Source of the DNA: Saltatorellus ferox
GTDB lineage: Bacteria; Planctomycetota; UBA1135; GCA-002686595
Direction: 5' to 3'
DNA length: 64,000 nucleotides
Assembly (NCBI GenBank): GCA_007751475.1
Contig: CP036434.1
Location: 1,426,001-1,490,000 of the forward strand
This document shows, piece after piece, positions 7,733-17,587 of this stretch; the stretch's first letter is position 1; each line of letters opens with the position of its first letter. A program made the position numbers and the translations under genes. The notes beneath the pieces were generated by a model. The model saw only the letters and a list, made by a program, of their open reading frames with translations. It searched no databases and had not been told where the DNA came from.

Positions 7733-10700
7733 ATGCTGATTTCGCTTTTTGTTTCCACGTTTGCCGCGGCCCTCGCGCTGCCGTCTCCCCAGGAGGCGAG
7801 CGCGCCGACGGCCCCCGCGTCCCCCGTTGCGGCGACCCCCGCCTCCGTCCTGAAGGGCATGGAGTTCCGTGAGGTCGGACCCTACCGCGGCGGCCGCTCC
7901 GCCGCCGTCACGGGTCTCGACTCCGACCCGATGACCTACTACATGGGCGCGGCCGGAGGCGGCGTCTGGAAGACCACCAACGGCGGTCAGTCCTGGAAGA
8001 ACATCAGCGACGGAACCTTCGGCGGCTCCATCGGCGCCGTCGCCGTTTCCGAGTGGGACCCGAACGTGATCTACGTCGGCGGCGGTGAGAAGACCGTGCG
8101 CGGCAACGTCGCCCACGGCGACGGCCTCTGGCGCTCCGAGGACGCGGGCCGCACGTGGAAGTCCATCGGCCTCGAGGACTCGCACCACGTCCCGCGCATC
8201 CGCATTCACCCGCGCGACCCTGACACCGCGTGGGCGGCCGTGCTCGGTCACCTCTACGGGCCGCACCCGACGCGCGGCGTCTACAAGACCACGGACGGCG
8301 GCGAGACCTGGGAGCAGAAGCTCTTCGTCAGCGAGGACGCGGGCTGCGTCGACCTCGCGCTCGATCCGTCGAACCCGCGCGTGATGTTCGCGTCGTTCTG
8401 GAACGTGCGCCGCACGCCGTACTCCCTCAGCTCCGGCGGCGAGGGCTCGTCCCTCTGGAAGAGCGTCGACGGCGGCGAGACCTGGACCGACATCTCTGCG
8501 AACGATGGCATGCCCGAGGGGCCGCTTGGCATCAGCGGCATCAGCGTCTCCGGCGCGGATTCCGACACGGTGTACGCGGTGATCGAGGCCAAGGAAGGCG
8601 GCGTCTTTCGCTCCCGCGACGGCGGCAAGAAGTGGTCGCGCGTGAGCTCCGACCGCAACCTGCGCCAGCGCGCGTGGTACTACTCCCGCCTCCAGGCCGA
8701 CCCCGTCGACGTCGACACCGTCTACGTCCTGAACGTCGGCATGCATCGTTCGACCGACGGCGGCAAGACCTTCGATCGGATCTCGACCCCGCACAGCGAC
8801 AACCATGACCTCTGGATCGCACCGAGCGATCCGAAGCGCATGATCGAGTCCAACGACGGCGGCGCGAACATCAGCTTCGACGGCGGAGAGAGCTGGAGCG
8901 AGCAGGACACCCAGCCGACGTCCCAGATGTACCGCGTGTCGATCGATACGGCGCAGCCTTACCGCCTGCTCGGCGGCCAGCAGGACAACTCCGCGCTGCG
9001 CATTCGCTCGAGTTCCGAGCGAGGCGGCCGGCCGGGCCTGCGCGACTGGGAATCGACCGCGGGCGGCGAGAGCGGCCACGTCGTCGCGCACCCCGCGAAC
9101 CCTGACCTCGTCTTCGGTGGCTCCTACGGCGGCTACCTGACGATGCGCGACCACGCGAACGGTCAGAGCCGCAACGTCACCGTCTGGCCGGACAACCCCA
9201 TGGGCTACGGCGCGGAGGGCATGCTCTACCGCTTCCAGTGGAACTTCCCGCTCTTCTTCTCGCCCCACGGCGACCCGGAGGCGGCGCTCGACTCCGACGA
9301 TAGCTACGCGCTCTACGCGGGCTCGAACGTGCTCTTCCGCTCGACCGACCTCGGCGCGAGCTGGAAGCAGATCAGCCCGGACCTCACCCGCAACGATCCG
9401 ACCCGCCTCGGCCCGTCCGGCGGCCCGATCACCAAGGACAACACCGGCGTCGAGTACTACTGCACGATCTTTGCGGCCTTCGAGTCGCCGCTTCGCAAGG
9501 GCGTGATCTGGTGCGGCTCGGACGACGGCCGCGTGCACGTGACCACCGATGACGGCGGCACCTGGAACGACGTCACCCCCGAGGGCCTGCCGGAGTGGAC
9601 GCAGATCAACGACATGATCGCGGACCCCTTCGCGGTGGGCGGCGCGTACCTCGCGGGCACGCGCTACAAGCTCGACGACTTCAAGCCGTACGTCTATCAC
9701 ACGACCGACTTCGGTGCGACGTGGCAGGACCTCTCCGCGGGCATCCCCGAGGATCACTTCACGCGCGCCATCGAGGCCGACCCGGAGCGCCGGGGCCTGC
9801 TCTTCGCGGGCACCGAGCGTGGGCTGTACGTCTCCATGAACGGCGGCGAGGAATGGAGCGCGTTCCAGCAGGGCCTGCCCATCGTGCCGGTGACCGACCT
9901 TCAGATCGCGGGCAGCGACCTCGTCGCCGCCACCCAGGGCCGCGGCTACTGGATCCTCGACGACATCGCGTCGCTGCGCCAGCTGAGCCTCGACGCCCAC
10001 TTCGGCAACTCGGTGCTCTACGCGCCCGACGACGTGACGCGCGCGAGCTACGACCGCGGCGTCGCCATCGACTACCTCGTGGCCGAGGGCGTCGAAGACC
10101 TGAAGCTCACCATCAAGGACTACGACGGTGAGGTCATCGCTGAGTTCGTGCCGAAGGGCAAGGGCAAGAAGAACCCCCACGCCGCGGAGAAGGACGACGT
10201 GCTTCCGAACGACGTCGGCTTCCACCGCTTCACCTGGAACCTGCGCGCGAAGGGCGCGGAGTCGTTCCCGGACATGATCCTCTGGAGCGGCGGCATGGGC
10301 GGGCCGAAGGTCCCGCCGGGGCTCTACCGGATCGAGCTGACCGTCGACGGTGAGACCGTCGCGGTGCCGCTGACACTGACGGCGGATCCGCGCTCGACCT
10401 CTTCCACCATGGACCTCGTTTCGCAGTATCAGTTCGTGGTCGAGACCGGCGAATGGCTGACGCGGGCGCACACGGCGATCCGGAACATCCGCAGCGTTTC
10501 CAAGGACCTCGGGGCGCTGAAGAAGCGGCTTCCCGAGCCGGCGGAGGGCGAGGAAGCGGACGCAGCCGTCGTGGCGCTGAAGGCCGAGATCGACGCCGCG
10601 CTCGACGGGATGAAGGCCGTCGAGGAAGCCCTCTACCAGACGAAGAACCAGAGCGGCCAGGACCCGCTGAACTTCCCGATCCAGCTGACCGACAAGCTGG

Positions 10701-10891
10701 CGGGTGTGCGCTCCGGTGCCATGCAGGGCGAGTTTGCCCCGACGGCGCAGATGTGGGTCGTGGCCGATGAGCTGATGGGCAAGATCGAGACCGAGGTCAC
10801 GAAGGTCGAGGCGCTGATGGCGACGGCGATCCCGGCGATCGACGAGAAGGCCCGCGGCATGGCGCTTCCGCTCGTGAGCGTTCCCGACTGA
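7733..10891 (+). CDS. Exported sortilin/BNR-like beta-propeller protein with Asp-box repeats
   Basis: A 1052-residue protein with a signal peptide (MLISLFVSTFAAALALPS). At least eleven Asp boxes of the S/T-x-D-x-G-x-T/S-W type are visible, for example TTNGGQSWKN, SEDAGRTWKS, TTDGGETWEQ, SVDGGETWTD, SRDGGKKWSR, TTDDGGTWND and TTDFGATWQD. They spread over residues about 75-720 and predict one or two multi-bladed propellers of the VPS10/sortilin or sialidase-like fold. A beta-rich region and a helical C-terminus (about 900-1052) follow. Catalytic sialidase residues are not evident, so binding is more likely than hydrolysis. A strong hairpin terminator follows the stop. Confidence 0.85.
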   Translation: MLISLFVSTFAAALALPSPQEASAPTAPASPVAATPASVLKGMEFREVGPYRGGRSAAVTGLDSDPMTYYMGAAGGGVWKTTNGGQSWKNISDGTFGGSIGAVAVSEWDPNVIYVGGGEKTVRGNVAHGDGLWRSEDAGRTWKSIGLEDSHHVPRIRIHPRDPDTAWAAVLGHLYGPHPTRGVYKTTDGGETWEQKLFVSEDAGCVDLALDPSNPRVMFASFWNVRRTPYSLSSGGEGSSLWKSVDGGETWTDISANDGMPEGPLGISGISVSGADSDTVYAVIEAKEGGVFRSRDGGKKWSRVSSDRNLRQRAWYYSRLQADPVDVDTVYVLNVGMHRSTDGGKTFDRISTPHSDNHDLWIAPSDPKRMIESNDGGANISFDGGESWSEQDTQPTSQMYRVSIDTAQPYRLLGGQQDNSALRIRSSSERGGRPGLRDWESTAGGESGHVVAHPANPDLVFGGSYGGYLTMRDHANGQSRNVTVWPDNPMGYGAEGMLYRFQWNFPLFFSPHGDPEAALDSDDSYALYAGSNVLFRSTDLGASWKQISPDLTRNDPTRLGPSGGPITKDNTGVEYYCTIFAAFESPLRKGVIWCGSDDGRVHVTTDDGGTWNDVTPEGLPEWTQINDMIADPFAVGGAYLAGTRYKLDDFKPYVYHTTDFGATWQDLSAGIPEDHFTRAIEADPERRGLLFAGTERGLYVSMNGGEEWSAFQQGLPIVPVTDLQIAGSDLVAATQGRGYWILDDIASLRQLSLDAHFGNSVLYAPDDVTRASYDRGVAIDYLVAEGVEDLKLTIKDYDGEVIAEFVPKGKGKKNPHAAEKDDVLPNDVGFHRFTWNLRAKGAESFPDMILWSGGMGGPKVPPGLYRIELTVDGETVAVPLTLTADPRSTSSTMDLVSQYQFVVETGEWLTRAHTAIRNIRSVSKDLGALKKRLPEPAEGEEADAAVVALKAEIDAALDGMKAVEEALYQTKNQSGQDPLNFPIQLTDKLAGVRSGAMQGEFAPTAQMWVVADELMGKIETEVTKVEALMATAIPAIDEKARGMALPLVSVPD

Positions 10892-10919
10892 CCCGCAGCC
10901 GTTCCTCGTGACGGAATGA

Positions 10920-10962
10920 AAGCGGCCCCCGTTCGCGCACGAAGCGCGAACGGGGGCCGCTT
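10920..10962. terminator. Bidirectional terminator-like hairpin between convergent genes
   Basis: A perfect 18-bp stem (10920-10937 with 10945-10962) and a 7-nt loop, GC-rich, starting AAGCGG and ending CCGCTT. It lies between the stop of the Asp-box protein (10891, plus) and the stop of the exported protein on the minus strand (10985), so it probably ends both transcripts. Confidence 0.8.
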
Positions 10963-10984
10963 GCCGTTCAGTCGGACCGCTGAA

Positions 10985-13510
10985 TCAGGGCGTGAACGTC
11001 AGCGACACGGCGTTCGTGAAGTTCGAGGTCGCGGCGCCGCCGACCGTCACGTCGCGGTGCCAGTACTGGAAGTACCAGGTCTGACCCGCGGCGATCGAGG
11101 TGAAGCCCGTCGGCTGCGGGACGTTCAGCGGATCGACCGTGGAGGTCAGCGTCCGGCCCGTGCCGCTGTTGGCGATCTGGTTCACGTAGCGACCGCCCCC
11201 GAGGACGCAGAGGTTGCCCCGCGCACCGGCCGGGTTCGTGACGTAGCCCGAGGTGTTGGCGACGAGCAGGTAGCCGAAGGCGTTCGCGGTGACGTCGATG
11301 GCCTGGAGGCTCTTCGTGGTGCCGATGCTCTGGTTCAGGGCCATGGCGCGGAGCCAGCCCTTCTCGCCGCCGCTGGAGTTCGTGGCGGCCTCGCAGTACT
11401 GCGTACCGACCGCGATCGCACCGAACTGCGGGATGTTGTTGTAGAGGTCGAGCGTGGCGCCCTCGATCTGCGACTCGGTCGGGCGAACGTCTTCCCAGAC
11501 AGCACACGCGTCATCGTCGCTCGGGTTCGTGAAGACGCCGCCGTCGAACTGCGAGGTGATCGCCGGATGGCGCTCGATCGTGCCGCTGAACGCGAGGTTC
11601 AGGTGACGCTCGGAGAGGGTCGGGCGGAAGCTGGTGCCCGGGCCGTCCTGGAGGTGTCCGGCGCAGTAGTAGATGTCGTAGTCCGTGCCGGTGCCGAACT
11701 GCTCGGAGTACACCATCATGAAGCCCTTGCCGTCGGTCGTGATGTCGACGTCACGCTGGTCGGCCGCGAAGTCCGCGTCCTCCATGATGCTGAGGTTGGC
11801 CTGCGTTCCGACCTCGTCGCCGAAGGTGACCACGTTGGCCAGGACACTCGCGCCGGTCGAGAACTGGGTGTTGTAGGCCACGATATGCACGAGGTCCCCG
11901 TTGACTTCGAGGGGGCGGTCCAGCGTGGCGGTCGTGACGGGAGCGAAGTTGGTGGTGCCCGGGTTCACGGTCACGGTACTCGCCGGGAACGGACCGGTGA
12001 ACGTGCCGTTGAAGTAGAGTCGCCGGGAGAGGATCTGACCCTGCACGGAGTTGCCCGTGCCGTCGCCACGGACCCAGACCACGTTGTAGTAGTCGGCGGT
12101 CGCCGTGTTGCCGATGCTGGACGAGATCCGGGGCGTGAGGTCCTCGGCGCCGGAGTTGTCGATGTTGATGCGTCCGGTGGCGAAGGTCTCGTTGAGGTTG
12201 ACGATTCTGCCGTGGATGTCGCGGTCGGTGGCGCTGAAGCGACGCTCCCAGGTCACCGCGAACGCGTTGGAGATGCTGTCGAAGGTGTTGCCGGCCACGT
12301 CCGGGCTGGAGCAATCTGATGTGCCCGGCGAGTCGTTGACCTCGAAGGGGGTGCCGACGCTGAGTCCGGTCGGGTTGGCAGGAGCCACCGCGACCATCTG
12401 GCCGTAGATCCTGCGATTCGTGTCTCCGCTTGGGAGACCGGCAGCGACGACCATGAAGGTTTCGCCGCCTTGGTTCACGGCGACGCGGGGGCGACGCATG
12501 TCGATGGAGCCGATGGCGAGACTCACGAAGCTGGCCGCGTCCACGACGCCTCCGGCGCTGAGGCTGAAGCCGTACAGGTCGGCGTCGGTGGCGCTCGCCA
12601 CGTCCTCGAACGCGACGAAGTACTTGTTCTGGCTCTTGTCGTAGGCGACGTCCGGCTTGGAGTCGTCCAGCGTTCCGGCCGCGAAGACGAAGGAGCTGAT
12701 CAGCGGGTCGATCGTGATCGGGAGAGTCGCGCCTGCGAGATAGCTCGCCGGCACCGTCAGAGCGATTTCGCCAGGCGTCCAGGTGGTCTCGATCGGCGTC
12801 GGCTCACCCGAAGCGTCCAGGACGAAGGCGCGGCCGTAGTTCACGCGGGCGAGTTCGTTCTCGAAGAGGATCCCGGCGCCGTCCACTCGGGCCTGAAGCT
12901 CGGTCGTCACGTCCATGCGCACGACGAGATCGCCGCTGCCGGGGAGTTCGTGGAAGGTGAACGTCTGCTCGATCTTGTCCAGATCGTAGTGGTACGCCTC
13001 GATGGCGGCGCCGCGGTCGATCTGGAGGGCCGAGCCGCCGTCGAACGGAGCGCCGTTTCGAAGCGCCAGCGGCTCGCCGCCGACTCGGATGGAGCGGAGC
13101 GAGAACTCGACGTCGGCGCTTCCTTGCTTGCCCACGATGGGACGGAAGGTGAGGCCTGTCCCGGAGAGAATCGCCTTGTAGGCCGTGCCGCGGACGACCG
13201 CTTCATCGGCCGTGACCTGCACCAGCGGGCGCTGGATCAGCGACTGAACGCGCGTGGGGACGTCCAGGGCGCGCGCGTTGCCCGCGATCGAATCGGGCTT
13301 CTGGCGCTGAACGGAGGGAGCGGTGCCGGGAGCCTCCTGGAGGTCCGTGGCCCGGGTGGGCAGGGCGATGGGAGGCGCTCCGCGCTTCTCCGCATCGAGG
13401 TCCTGGGTCTGCACGACGGGCGGGACGGCTCCGAAGGATCCGCCCTGCTGCGTCATGGGGGAGGGTGAGAGGGCCGCGAGGGAGGCGGCGGTGAAGAAGG
13501 TGATACTCAT
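10985..13510 (-). CDS. Large exported protein with planctomycete-type C-terminal domain
   Basis: An 841-residue protein from the ATG at 13508-13510, which begins a signal peptide (MSITFFTAASLAALSPSP). The frame extends 19 codons further up without sense as a leader. The middle contains repeated beta-strand segments of the type PDVAYDKSQNKYFVAFED and PRVAVNQGGETFMVVAAG, suggesting a propeller of weak repeats. The last ~150 residues end in GQTWYFQYWHRD...SNFTNAVSLTF, a domain shared with two other exported proteins in this window (61507 and 32864). I do not recognise a catalytic function. It is probably located at the cell surface or outside the cell. Confidence 0.7.
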   Translation of the reverse strand: MSITFFTAASLAALSPSPMTQQGGSFGAVPPVVQTQDLDAEKRGAPPIALPTRATDLQEAPGTAPSVQRQKPDSIAGNARALDVPTRVQSLIQRPLVQVTADEAVVRGTAYKAILSGTGLTFRPIVGKQGSADVEFSLRSIRVGGEPLALRNGAPFDGGSALQIDRGAAIEAYHYDLDKIEQTFTFHELPGSGDLVVRMDVTTELQARVDGAGILFENELARVNYGRAFVLDASGEPTPIETTWTPGEIALTVPASYLAGATLPITIDPLISSFVFAAGTLDDSKPDVAYDKSQNKYFVAFEDVASATDADLYGFSLSAGGVVDAASFVSLAIGSIDMRRPRVAVNQGGETFMVVAAGLPSGDTNRRIYGQMVAVAPANPTGLSVGTPFEVNDSPGTSDCSSPDVAGNTFDSISNAFAVTWERRFSATDRDIHGRIVNLNETFATGRINIDNSGAEDLTPRISSSIGNTATADYYNVVWVRGDGTGNSVQGQILSRRLYFNGTFTGPFPASTVTVNPGTTNFAPVTTATLDRPLEVNGDLVHIVAYNTQFSTGASVLANVVTFGDEVGTQANLSIMEDADFAADQRDVDITTDGKGFMMVYSEQFGTGTDYDIYYCAGHLQDGPGTSFRPTLSERHLNLAFSGTIERHPAITSQFDGGVFTNPSDDDACAVWEDVRPTESQIEGATLDLYNNIPQFGAIAVGTQYCEAATNSSGGEKGWLRAMALNQSIGTTKSLQAIDVTANAFGYLLVANTSGYVTNPAGARGNLCVLGGGRYVNQIANSGTGRTLTSTVDPLNVPQPTGFTSIAAGQTWYFQYWHRDVTVGGAATSNFTNAVSLTFTP

Positions 13511-13675
13511 GGGAGCGGCGGTCCACATGGGACCGCAGCAGGCGTTCGGGGGGAGGGGAACGGGCAATCTGCGAGGGCCGACGTGGCGGCCCTACGCTCC
13601 TGGGACTGCGCGCGCATCCGTACCATCAACGCGGGAAGTCGAGATTCCGCTCCGGTCCGCTAAGCTGCCCGTACC

Positions 13676-14731
13676 ATGGCCATCCTCGAGAACCCGCTGG
13701 ACACCGGCGATCTGCCCGGCTTCGGCCTCACGCTGCTCGCTTTCGTCCTCGTCGTGGCGGTCGCGCGACGTCTCGTCTTGAATCTGCCGGAGCGCGGCGG
13801 CTACCGGGGCCAGCTCGTTCTCTTCCTGGTGGTCGCGGCCGGCCTTCTCGCGGTGCTCATCTCCCTGCCGCTGCGTGACCAGGTGCGAGGCCTCGTCTTC
13901 CAGTTCGTCGGCCTGATTCTCTCAGCGGCCGTCGCGCTCTCGTCCACGACCTTCCTCGGCAACCTGATCGCGGGCGGGATGCTCCGCACCATCAGCAACT
14001 TCAACCTCGGCGATTGGATCCGGGTGGACGACCACTTCGGGCGCGTGACCGAGCGCGGCCTTCTTCACACCGAGATCCAGACCGAAGACCGCGACCTCAC
14101 GACCATCCCGAACCTCCTCCTCGCGACGCATCCCGTGAAGGTCGTTCGCGCGTCGGGCACGATCATCTCGGCGAAGGTCAGTATCGGCTACGACGTGCCG
14201 CATGTTCGCGTGGAGGATGCCCTGCTCGTCGCGGCGAATCAGATCGGTCTCGTCGACGCCTTCGTGGCGATCGCGGACCTCGGCGACTTCTCGATCGTCT
14301 ATCGGGTCGCCGGAAAGCTGGAGGAGACGGATCGCCTGATCTCGCGCCGCTCGAAGCTGCGGCGCGCGATGCTCGATGCCCTGCACGGCGCCGAAATCGA
14401 GATCATGTCGCCGACCTTCATGAACGTGCTTCAGCGGAGTCCGAAGGAACAGCTGATTCCCGAGGAGATCGGCAGCCGTCGCGAGGCAGACACCGCACCC
14501 GAGGAGGTCGCTTTCGACAAGGCCGATCTGGCCAAGGGCCTCGAGACGAAGCGAGCTTCGATCGCCGAACTCGAGAAGCGAATCGAAGAGGTCGGCGGTC
14601 GTACCGGCGGTCTCGAGGGCGACGAGCGCAGCGCTCTGGAACGTGAGCTCGAGCGAATGAAGTCCGAGGCCGCGCGACTGAAAGACGAGCTAGGCGCCGA
14701 CGAGGAAACGCTGAAAGGCAGAATCGACTGA
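13676..14731 (+). CDS. Small mechanosensitive channel of the MscS family
   Basis: A 351-residue protein with three membrane segments (about residues 15-32, 44-62, 74-105). The third has the glycine/alanine-rich pore-helix pattern of MscS (STTFLGNLIAGGMLRTI). The cytoplasmic beta domain follows directly, with FNLGDWIRVDDHFGRVTERG and DRDLTTIPN. The tail (about 290-345) is a charged coiled coil not found in E. coli MscS. The protein should release solutes on hypo-osmotic shock. Its start lies about 165 bp from the divergent exported-protein gene. Confidence 0.9.
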   Translation: MAILENPLDTGDLPGFGLTLLAFVLVVAVARRLVLNLPERGGYRGQLVLFLVVAAGLLAVLISLPLRDQVRGLVFQFVGLILSAAVALSSTTFLGNLIAGGMLRTISNFNLGDWIRVDDHFGRVTERGLLHTEIQTEDRDLTTIPNLLLATHPVKVVRASGTIISAKVSIGYDVPHVRVEDALLVAANQIGLVDAFVAIADLGDFSIVYRVAGKLEETDRLISRRSKLRRAMLDALHGAEIEIMSPTFMNVLQRSPKEQLIPEEIGSRREADTAPEEVAFDKADLAKGLETKRASIAELEKRIEEVGGRTGGLEGDERSALERELERMKSEAARLKDELGADEETLKGRID

Positions 14732-14739
14732 CGGGTCAG

Positions 14740-16122
14740 TCAGCGCGCGACCGACCAGCGCAGGACCACCCGCCGGATCCGGTTCGGCTCCGAGTTGGGC
14801 TGGATCAAAACGCGCGGGTTGCGCTCGATCACGATCGTTCCCGTGCCGCGCGGCAGGTCGGCGAGCGAGACCGGAAGATCCACCGCGCCCACCACGCGTG
14901 AGGAGAACCTGGGCGCCGAATCTTTGACCACGAGCAGGAGAGGGGCCGCGCCCCTCGCGACCACGCGCAGGACGTTTCCGGGAGGAGGGGGCTCGGGGCT
15001 CCCCGGAATGAGGTACGGCGCCGTGCGATCGTCGCCGGTCGAGGCAAGGACGACGTCGTCCGTCGTGCGGATCGAGGAGTGGAAGTCGGGGGCCGAGCCG
15101 CCGCTGGCCCACAGCTTCGTCTCACGATCACCGCTCGGGCGCGGGTCGACGCTGAGCTCGAGAATCGTGAAGGTGGCCGTCGTTCGATTCTGGAGAAGGA
15201 ACTCGCGTCGCGCCTCGATGCGTTCCGCGAAGAAGCTCGCGTCTGGATGGTCCGTGAACTCCGAGTTCAGCCGAGCCTGGAGCACGGTCGCCGTATCGAG
15301 CGCGTCCCGACCGAGCGCCGCTGTGATCGAATCCACGAGCTGGGCCGCCGTCGCGTCGGGCGGAGGGAGCGGCGGGACGCCATCGACGTGGACGCCCGGC
15401 TCGAAGGGGCTGGGCCGGTAGCTGACGACGAGCGTACGGACCCGTGCATCGGGGTCCACGAAGTCCAGCTGGCCGCCCTCGGTGATCGGCAGCGGGCTGA
15501 GCGGCACGGGGCCGAAGAGGACCTCTTCGCTGTCGAAGATACCGCCGGGTTCGACGATCTCCAGGCTGGCTCCGATGGCGAAGGATGTGCGCAGGACGGC
15601 CAGGTGGCTGCGAGCCGGGACGAGCCCGCCCATGAGCGGACGGCCTTCTTCCGAGGCCTGCAGCAGCTCGGTGGCGAACACAGGGACGCCTTCGAGGGAG
15701 AACCGGGCGTAGAGTTCGACCGTGCTCTCGGATGGGGCGGTCAGGGCCTCGATTCGGAACTCGATCGGACGCAGTGCCTCCCGGTAGCTTGCCTCTCGCA
15801 GCGCCAAGCGCGCCGCGGTCGCGCCGATCTCTTCGGACCATCCGAAGCGTTCTTCGGCGGCTTCGAGGGCGTGCGCTGCGGCTCGGAACCGCGCGTTCTC
15901 GATGTGGATGCTCGCCGCGTCGAGGACCGATCTCAGTTCGTCGGCTCGTTCCGCGTTCGGATCGGTCGAGGGTGGCGCGCTCTCCGGGGCGGTCGCGATC
16001 GGCGGGGCCTCCGGCGTCGCGCCTGGACGGGACCAAAGCCACCAGGCCGCACCTGAGAGGGCAGCCACCGCTCCGAGTACGGCCGCGGTCCACGCCAGAT
16101 GGGGTCGCTCAACCTTCGACAT
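14740..16122 (-). CDS. Single-pass membrane protein of unknown function
   Basis: About 460 residues from the ATG at 16120-16122 (an in-frame ATG at 16203 would add 27 residues). A short basic N-terminus (MSKVERPH) precedes one membrane helix (LAWTAAVLGAVAALSGAAWWLW). A proline/alanine-rich spacer, a helical, TPR-like stretch (DAASIHIENARFRAAAHALEAA...) and a beta-rich extracytoplasmic region follow. No family is recognised. It is convergent with the MscS gene, with 8 bp between stops. Confidence 0.6.
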   Translation of the reverse strand: MSKVERPHLAWTAAVLGAVAALSGAAWWLWSRPGATPEAPPIATAPESAPPSTDPNAERADELRSVLDAASIHIENARFRAAAHALEAAEERFGWSEEIGATAARLALREASYREALRPIEFRIEALTAPSESTVELYARFSLEGVPVFATELLQASEEGRPLMGGLVPARSHLAVLRTSFAIGASLEIVEPGGIFDSEEVLFGPVPLSPLPITEGGQLDFVDPDARVRTLVVSYRPSPFEPGVHVDGVPPLPPPDATAAQLVDSITAALGRDALDTATVLQARLNSEFTDHPDASFFAERIEARREFLLQNRTTATFTILELSVDPRPSGDRETKLWASGGSAPDFHSSIRTTDDVVLASTGDDRTAPYLIPGSPEPPPPGNVLRVVARGAAPLLLVVKDSAPRFSSRVVGAVDLPVSLADLPRGTGTIVIERNPRVLIQPNSEPNRIRRVVLRWSVAR

Positions 16123-16230
16123 CGCATCAGACTTTCGTACGGGCAAGGGCCTGGCGCAAGAATCATCGGGGAAGGATCCGTACCACTCGTACCCGCAGCG
16201 CATGTGATTCAGCCGTTACACTCCTCCCAG

Positions 16231-17409
16231 ATGCAGCCCACAGCCCCACAGCGAGACGCTCGCGCCTATTCCGCCGCCCGGATCTGGCCTCTCACCGACG
16301 CGGGAGCCGGACACCTCGAGGATCACGTCATCCTCACCTCGGGTGAGCAGATCGATCGCATCGTTCTGACTTCCGAGGTCCCTGAGGGCATCCGGATCCA
16401 CGACTTCGGTGACGTCGACCTCGTCCCCGGCTTCATCGATGTCCAGGTGAACGGCGGTGGAGGCGTGCTCTTCAACGATGAGCCGACCGTCGAGGGCATC
16501 CGGACGATCGTCCGCGCGCACCGGCGCTTCGGGACGACCTCGATGCTTCCGACGTTCATCACGGACTCCGCCGAGCGGATGGCGCGCGCGCGAGCCGCCG
16601 TTCACGCCTGTCTCGAGGCGCGCGAGCCGGGGGTGCTCGGGATTCACTTCGAGGGCCCTTTCCTCGATGAGCGTAAGACCGGCGCCCACGACCGCGACCA
16701 CGTCCGTGCACCGACCGAAGCGGACCTCGCTATCATCCTCGGGGAGTCGCGCGGGATCACGCTCCTGACCCTGGCGGCCCAGCATCTCACGGCCGCGATC
16801 GGCGCGAGACTCACCGAAGCAGGCGTCAGGATCACGCTCGGCCACTGCGCCTCCACGGCCGAAGAGGCCGCCGCCGCTTTCGAGCGCGGGGCCACCGGAG
16901 TCACGCACCTCTTCAACGCCATGAGCCCGCTGGAGAGCCGCGCGCCCGGGCTGGTGGGGGCGGCGCTCGCCTCGGACACCGTGAGCTGCGGGCTCATTCT
17001 CGACGGAGCGCACGTCGCGTTCCCTGCGGCCAAGGCCGCGTTCCAGGCGCTCGGCCGCGAACGCCTGATGCTCGTCACCGACGCGGTCCAGCCGGTCGGA
17101 ACAGAGATGACCGAGTTCCTCGTCGGCGGCCAAAAGGTGCGTCTCGAGGGCGTGAGCTGCATCAACGAGGAGGGCAACCTCGCGGGCTCTGCGCTCGACA
17201 TGGCGACGGCCATCCGTAACGCCGTGCAGGTGCTCGGGCTGGGGCTGGAGGAGGCCGTGTGGCTGGCGACACGGAGCCCCGCGAACTTCCTCGGGATCGA
17301 GCGTCAGGTCGGCTCCCTGTCGGCGGGCATGCGCGCCGACTTCACGCTCCTCGACCGCGCTCAACGCGTCACGTCGACCGTCGTCGGCGGCCGAGTCTCC
17401 GCCGAGTAG
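16231..17409 (+). CDS. nagA: N-acetylglucosamine-6-phosphate deacetylase
   Basis: A 392-residue amidohydrolase from the ATG at 16231. NagA removes acetate from GlcNAc-6-phosphate in amino-sugar and cell-wall recycling. Visible landmarks are PGFIDVQVNGGGG, the metal-ligand glutamate in HFEGPFLDERKTGAH, the two metal histidines in GHCAST and THLFNAMSPL, and the catalytic aspartate in LVTDAVQPVG. The first metal site carries Q/N (VQVN) instead of HxH, as in E. coli NagA. No nagB or transporter is adjacent, so it appears to stand alone. A hairpin terminator follows. Confidence 0.93.
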   Translation: MQPTAPQRDARAYSAARIWPLTDAGAGHLEDHVILTSGEQIDRIVLTSEVPEGIRIHDFGDVDLVPGFIDVQVNGGGGVLFNDEPTVEGIRTIVRAHRRFGTTSMLPTFITDSAERMARARAAVHACLEAREPGVLGIHFEGPFLDERKTGAHDRDHVRAPTEADLAIILGESRGITLLTLAAQHLTAAIGARLTEAGVRITLGHCASTAEEAAAAFERGATGVTHLFNAMSPLESRAPGLVGAALASDTVSCGLILDGAHVAFPAAKAAFQALGRERLMLVTDAVQPVGTEMTEFLVGGQKVRLEGVSCINEEGNLAGSALDMATAIRNAVQVLGLGLEEAVWLATRSPANFLGIERQVGSLSAGMRADFTLLDRAQRVTSTVVGGRVSAE

Positions 17410-17424
17410 AGGTCTGTTCAAGGA

Positions 17425-17476
17425 GAACGCGCCATCATGCCCGCCTCCGTCAAGGGGCGGTCATGATGGCGCGTTC
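17425..17476 (+). terminator. Terminator-like hairpin after nagA
   Basis: A 15-bp perfect stem pairs 17425-17439 (GAACGCGCCATCATG) with 17462-17476. The loop itself can pair further (CCGCC 17441-17445 with GGCGG 17456-17460). The structure begins 15 bp past the nagA stop and is followed directly by a 15-bp tandem repeat. It may also terminate the convergent RRM gene. Confidence 0.7.
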
Positions 17477-17571
17477 TACTGGATCGTGAGATACTGGATC
17501 GTGAGATACTGAATCCTGAGATACTGAATCCTGAGATCCTGAATCCTGAGATCCTGAATCCTGAGATCCTG
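17477..17571. repeat. Tandem repeat, 15-bp unit, about 6.3 copies
   Basis: Units start at 17477, 17492, 17507, 17522, 17537 and 17552, with a partial unit at 17567. The consensus is TACTGAATCCTGAGA; the first two units read TACTGGATCGTGAGA and the last ones TCCTGAATCCTGAGA, so variants change in pairs along the array. It lies between the nagA terminator and the stop of the RRM gene. It is a probable variable-number locus. Confidence 0.9.
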
Positions 17572-17587
17572 TCTGGCCCGAGTGCCC

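Noticed and set aside
7589..10471. Minus-strand frame continuing upstream of the methyltransferase across the Asp-box gene
   Set aside because: Only the part up to about 7588 has methyltransferase motifs; the rest is Arg/Val/Ala-rich antisense of a well-supported gene.
10916..12319. Plus-strand frame of 467 codons
   Set aside because: Antisense of the exported protein and begins in the terminator hairpin.
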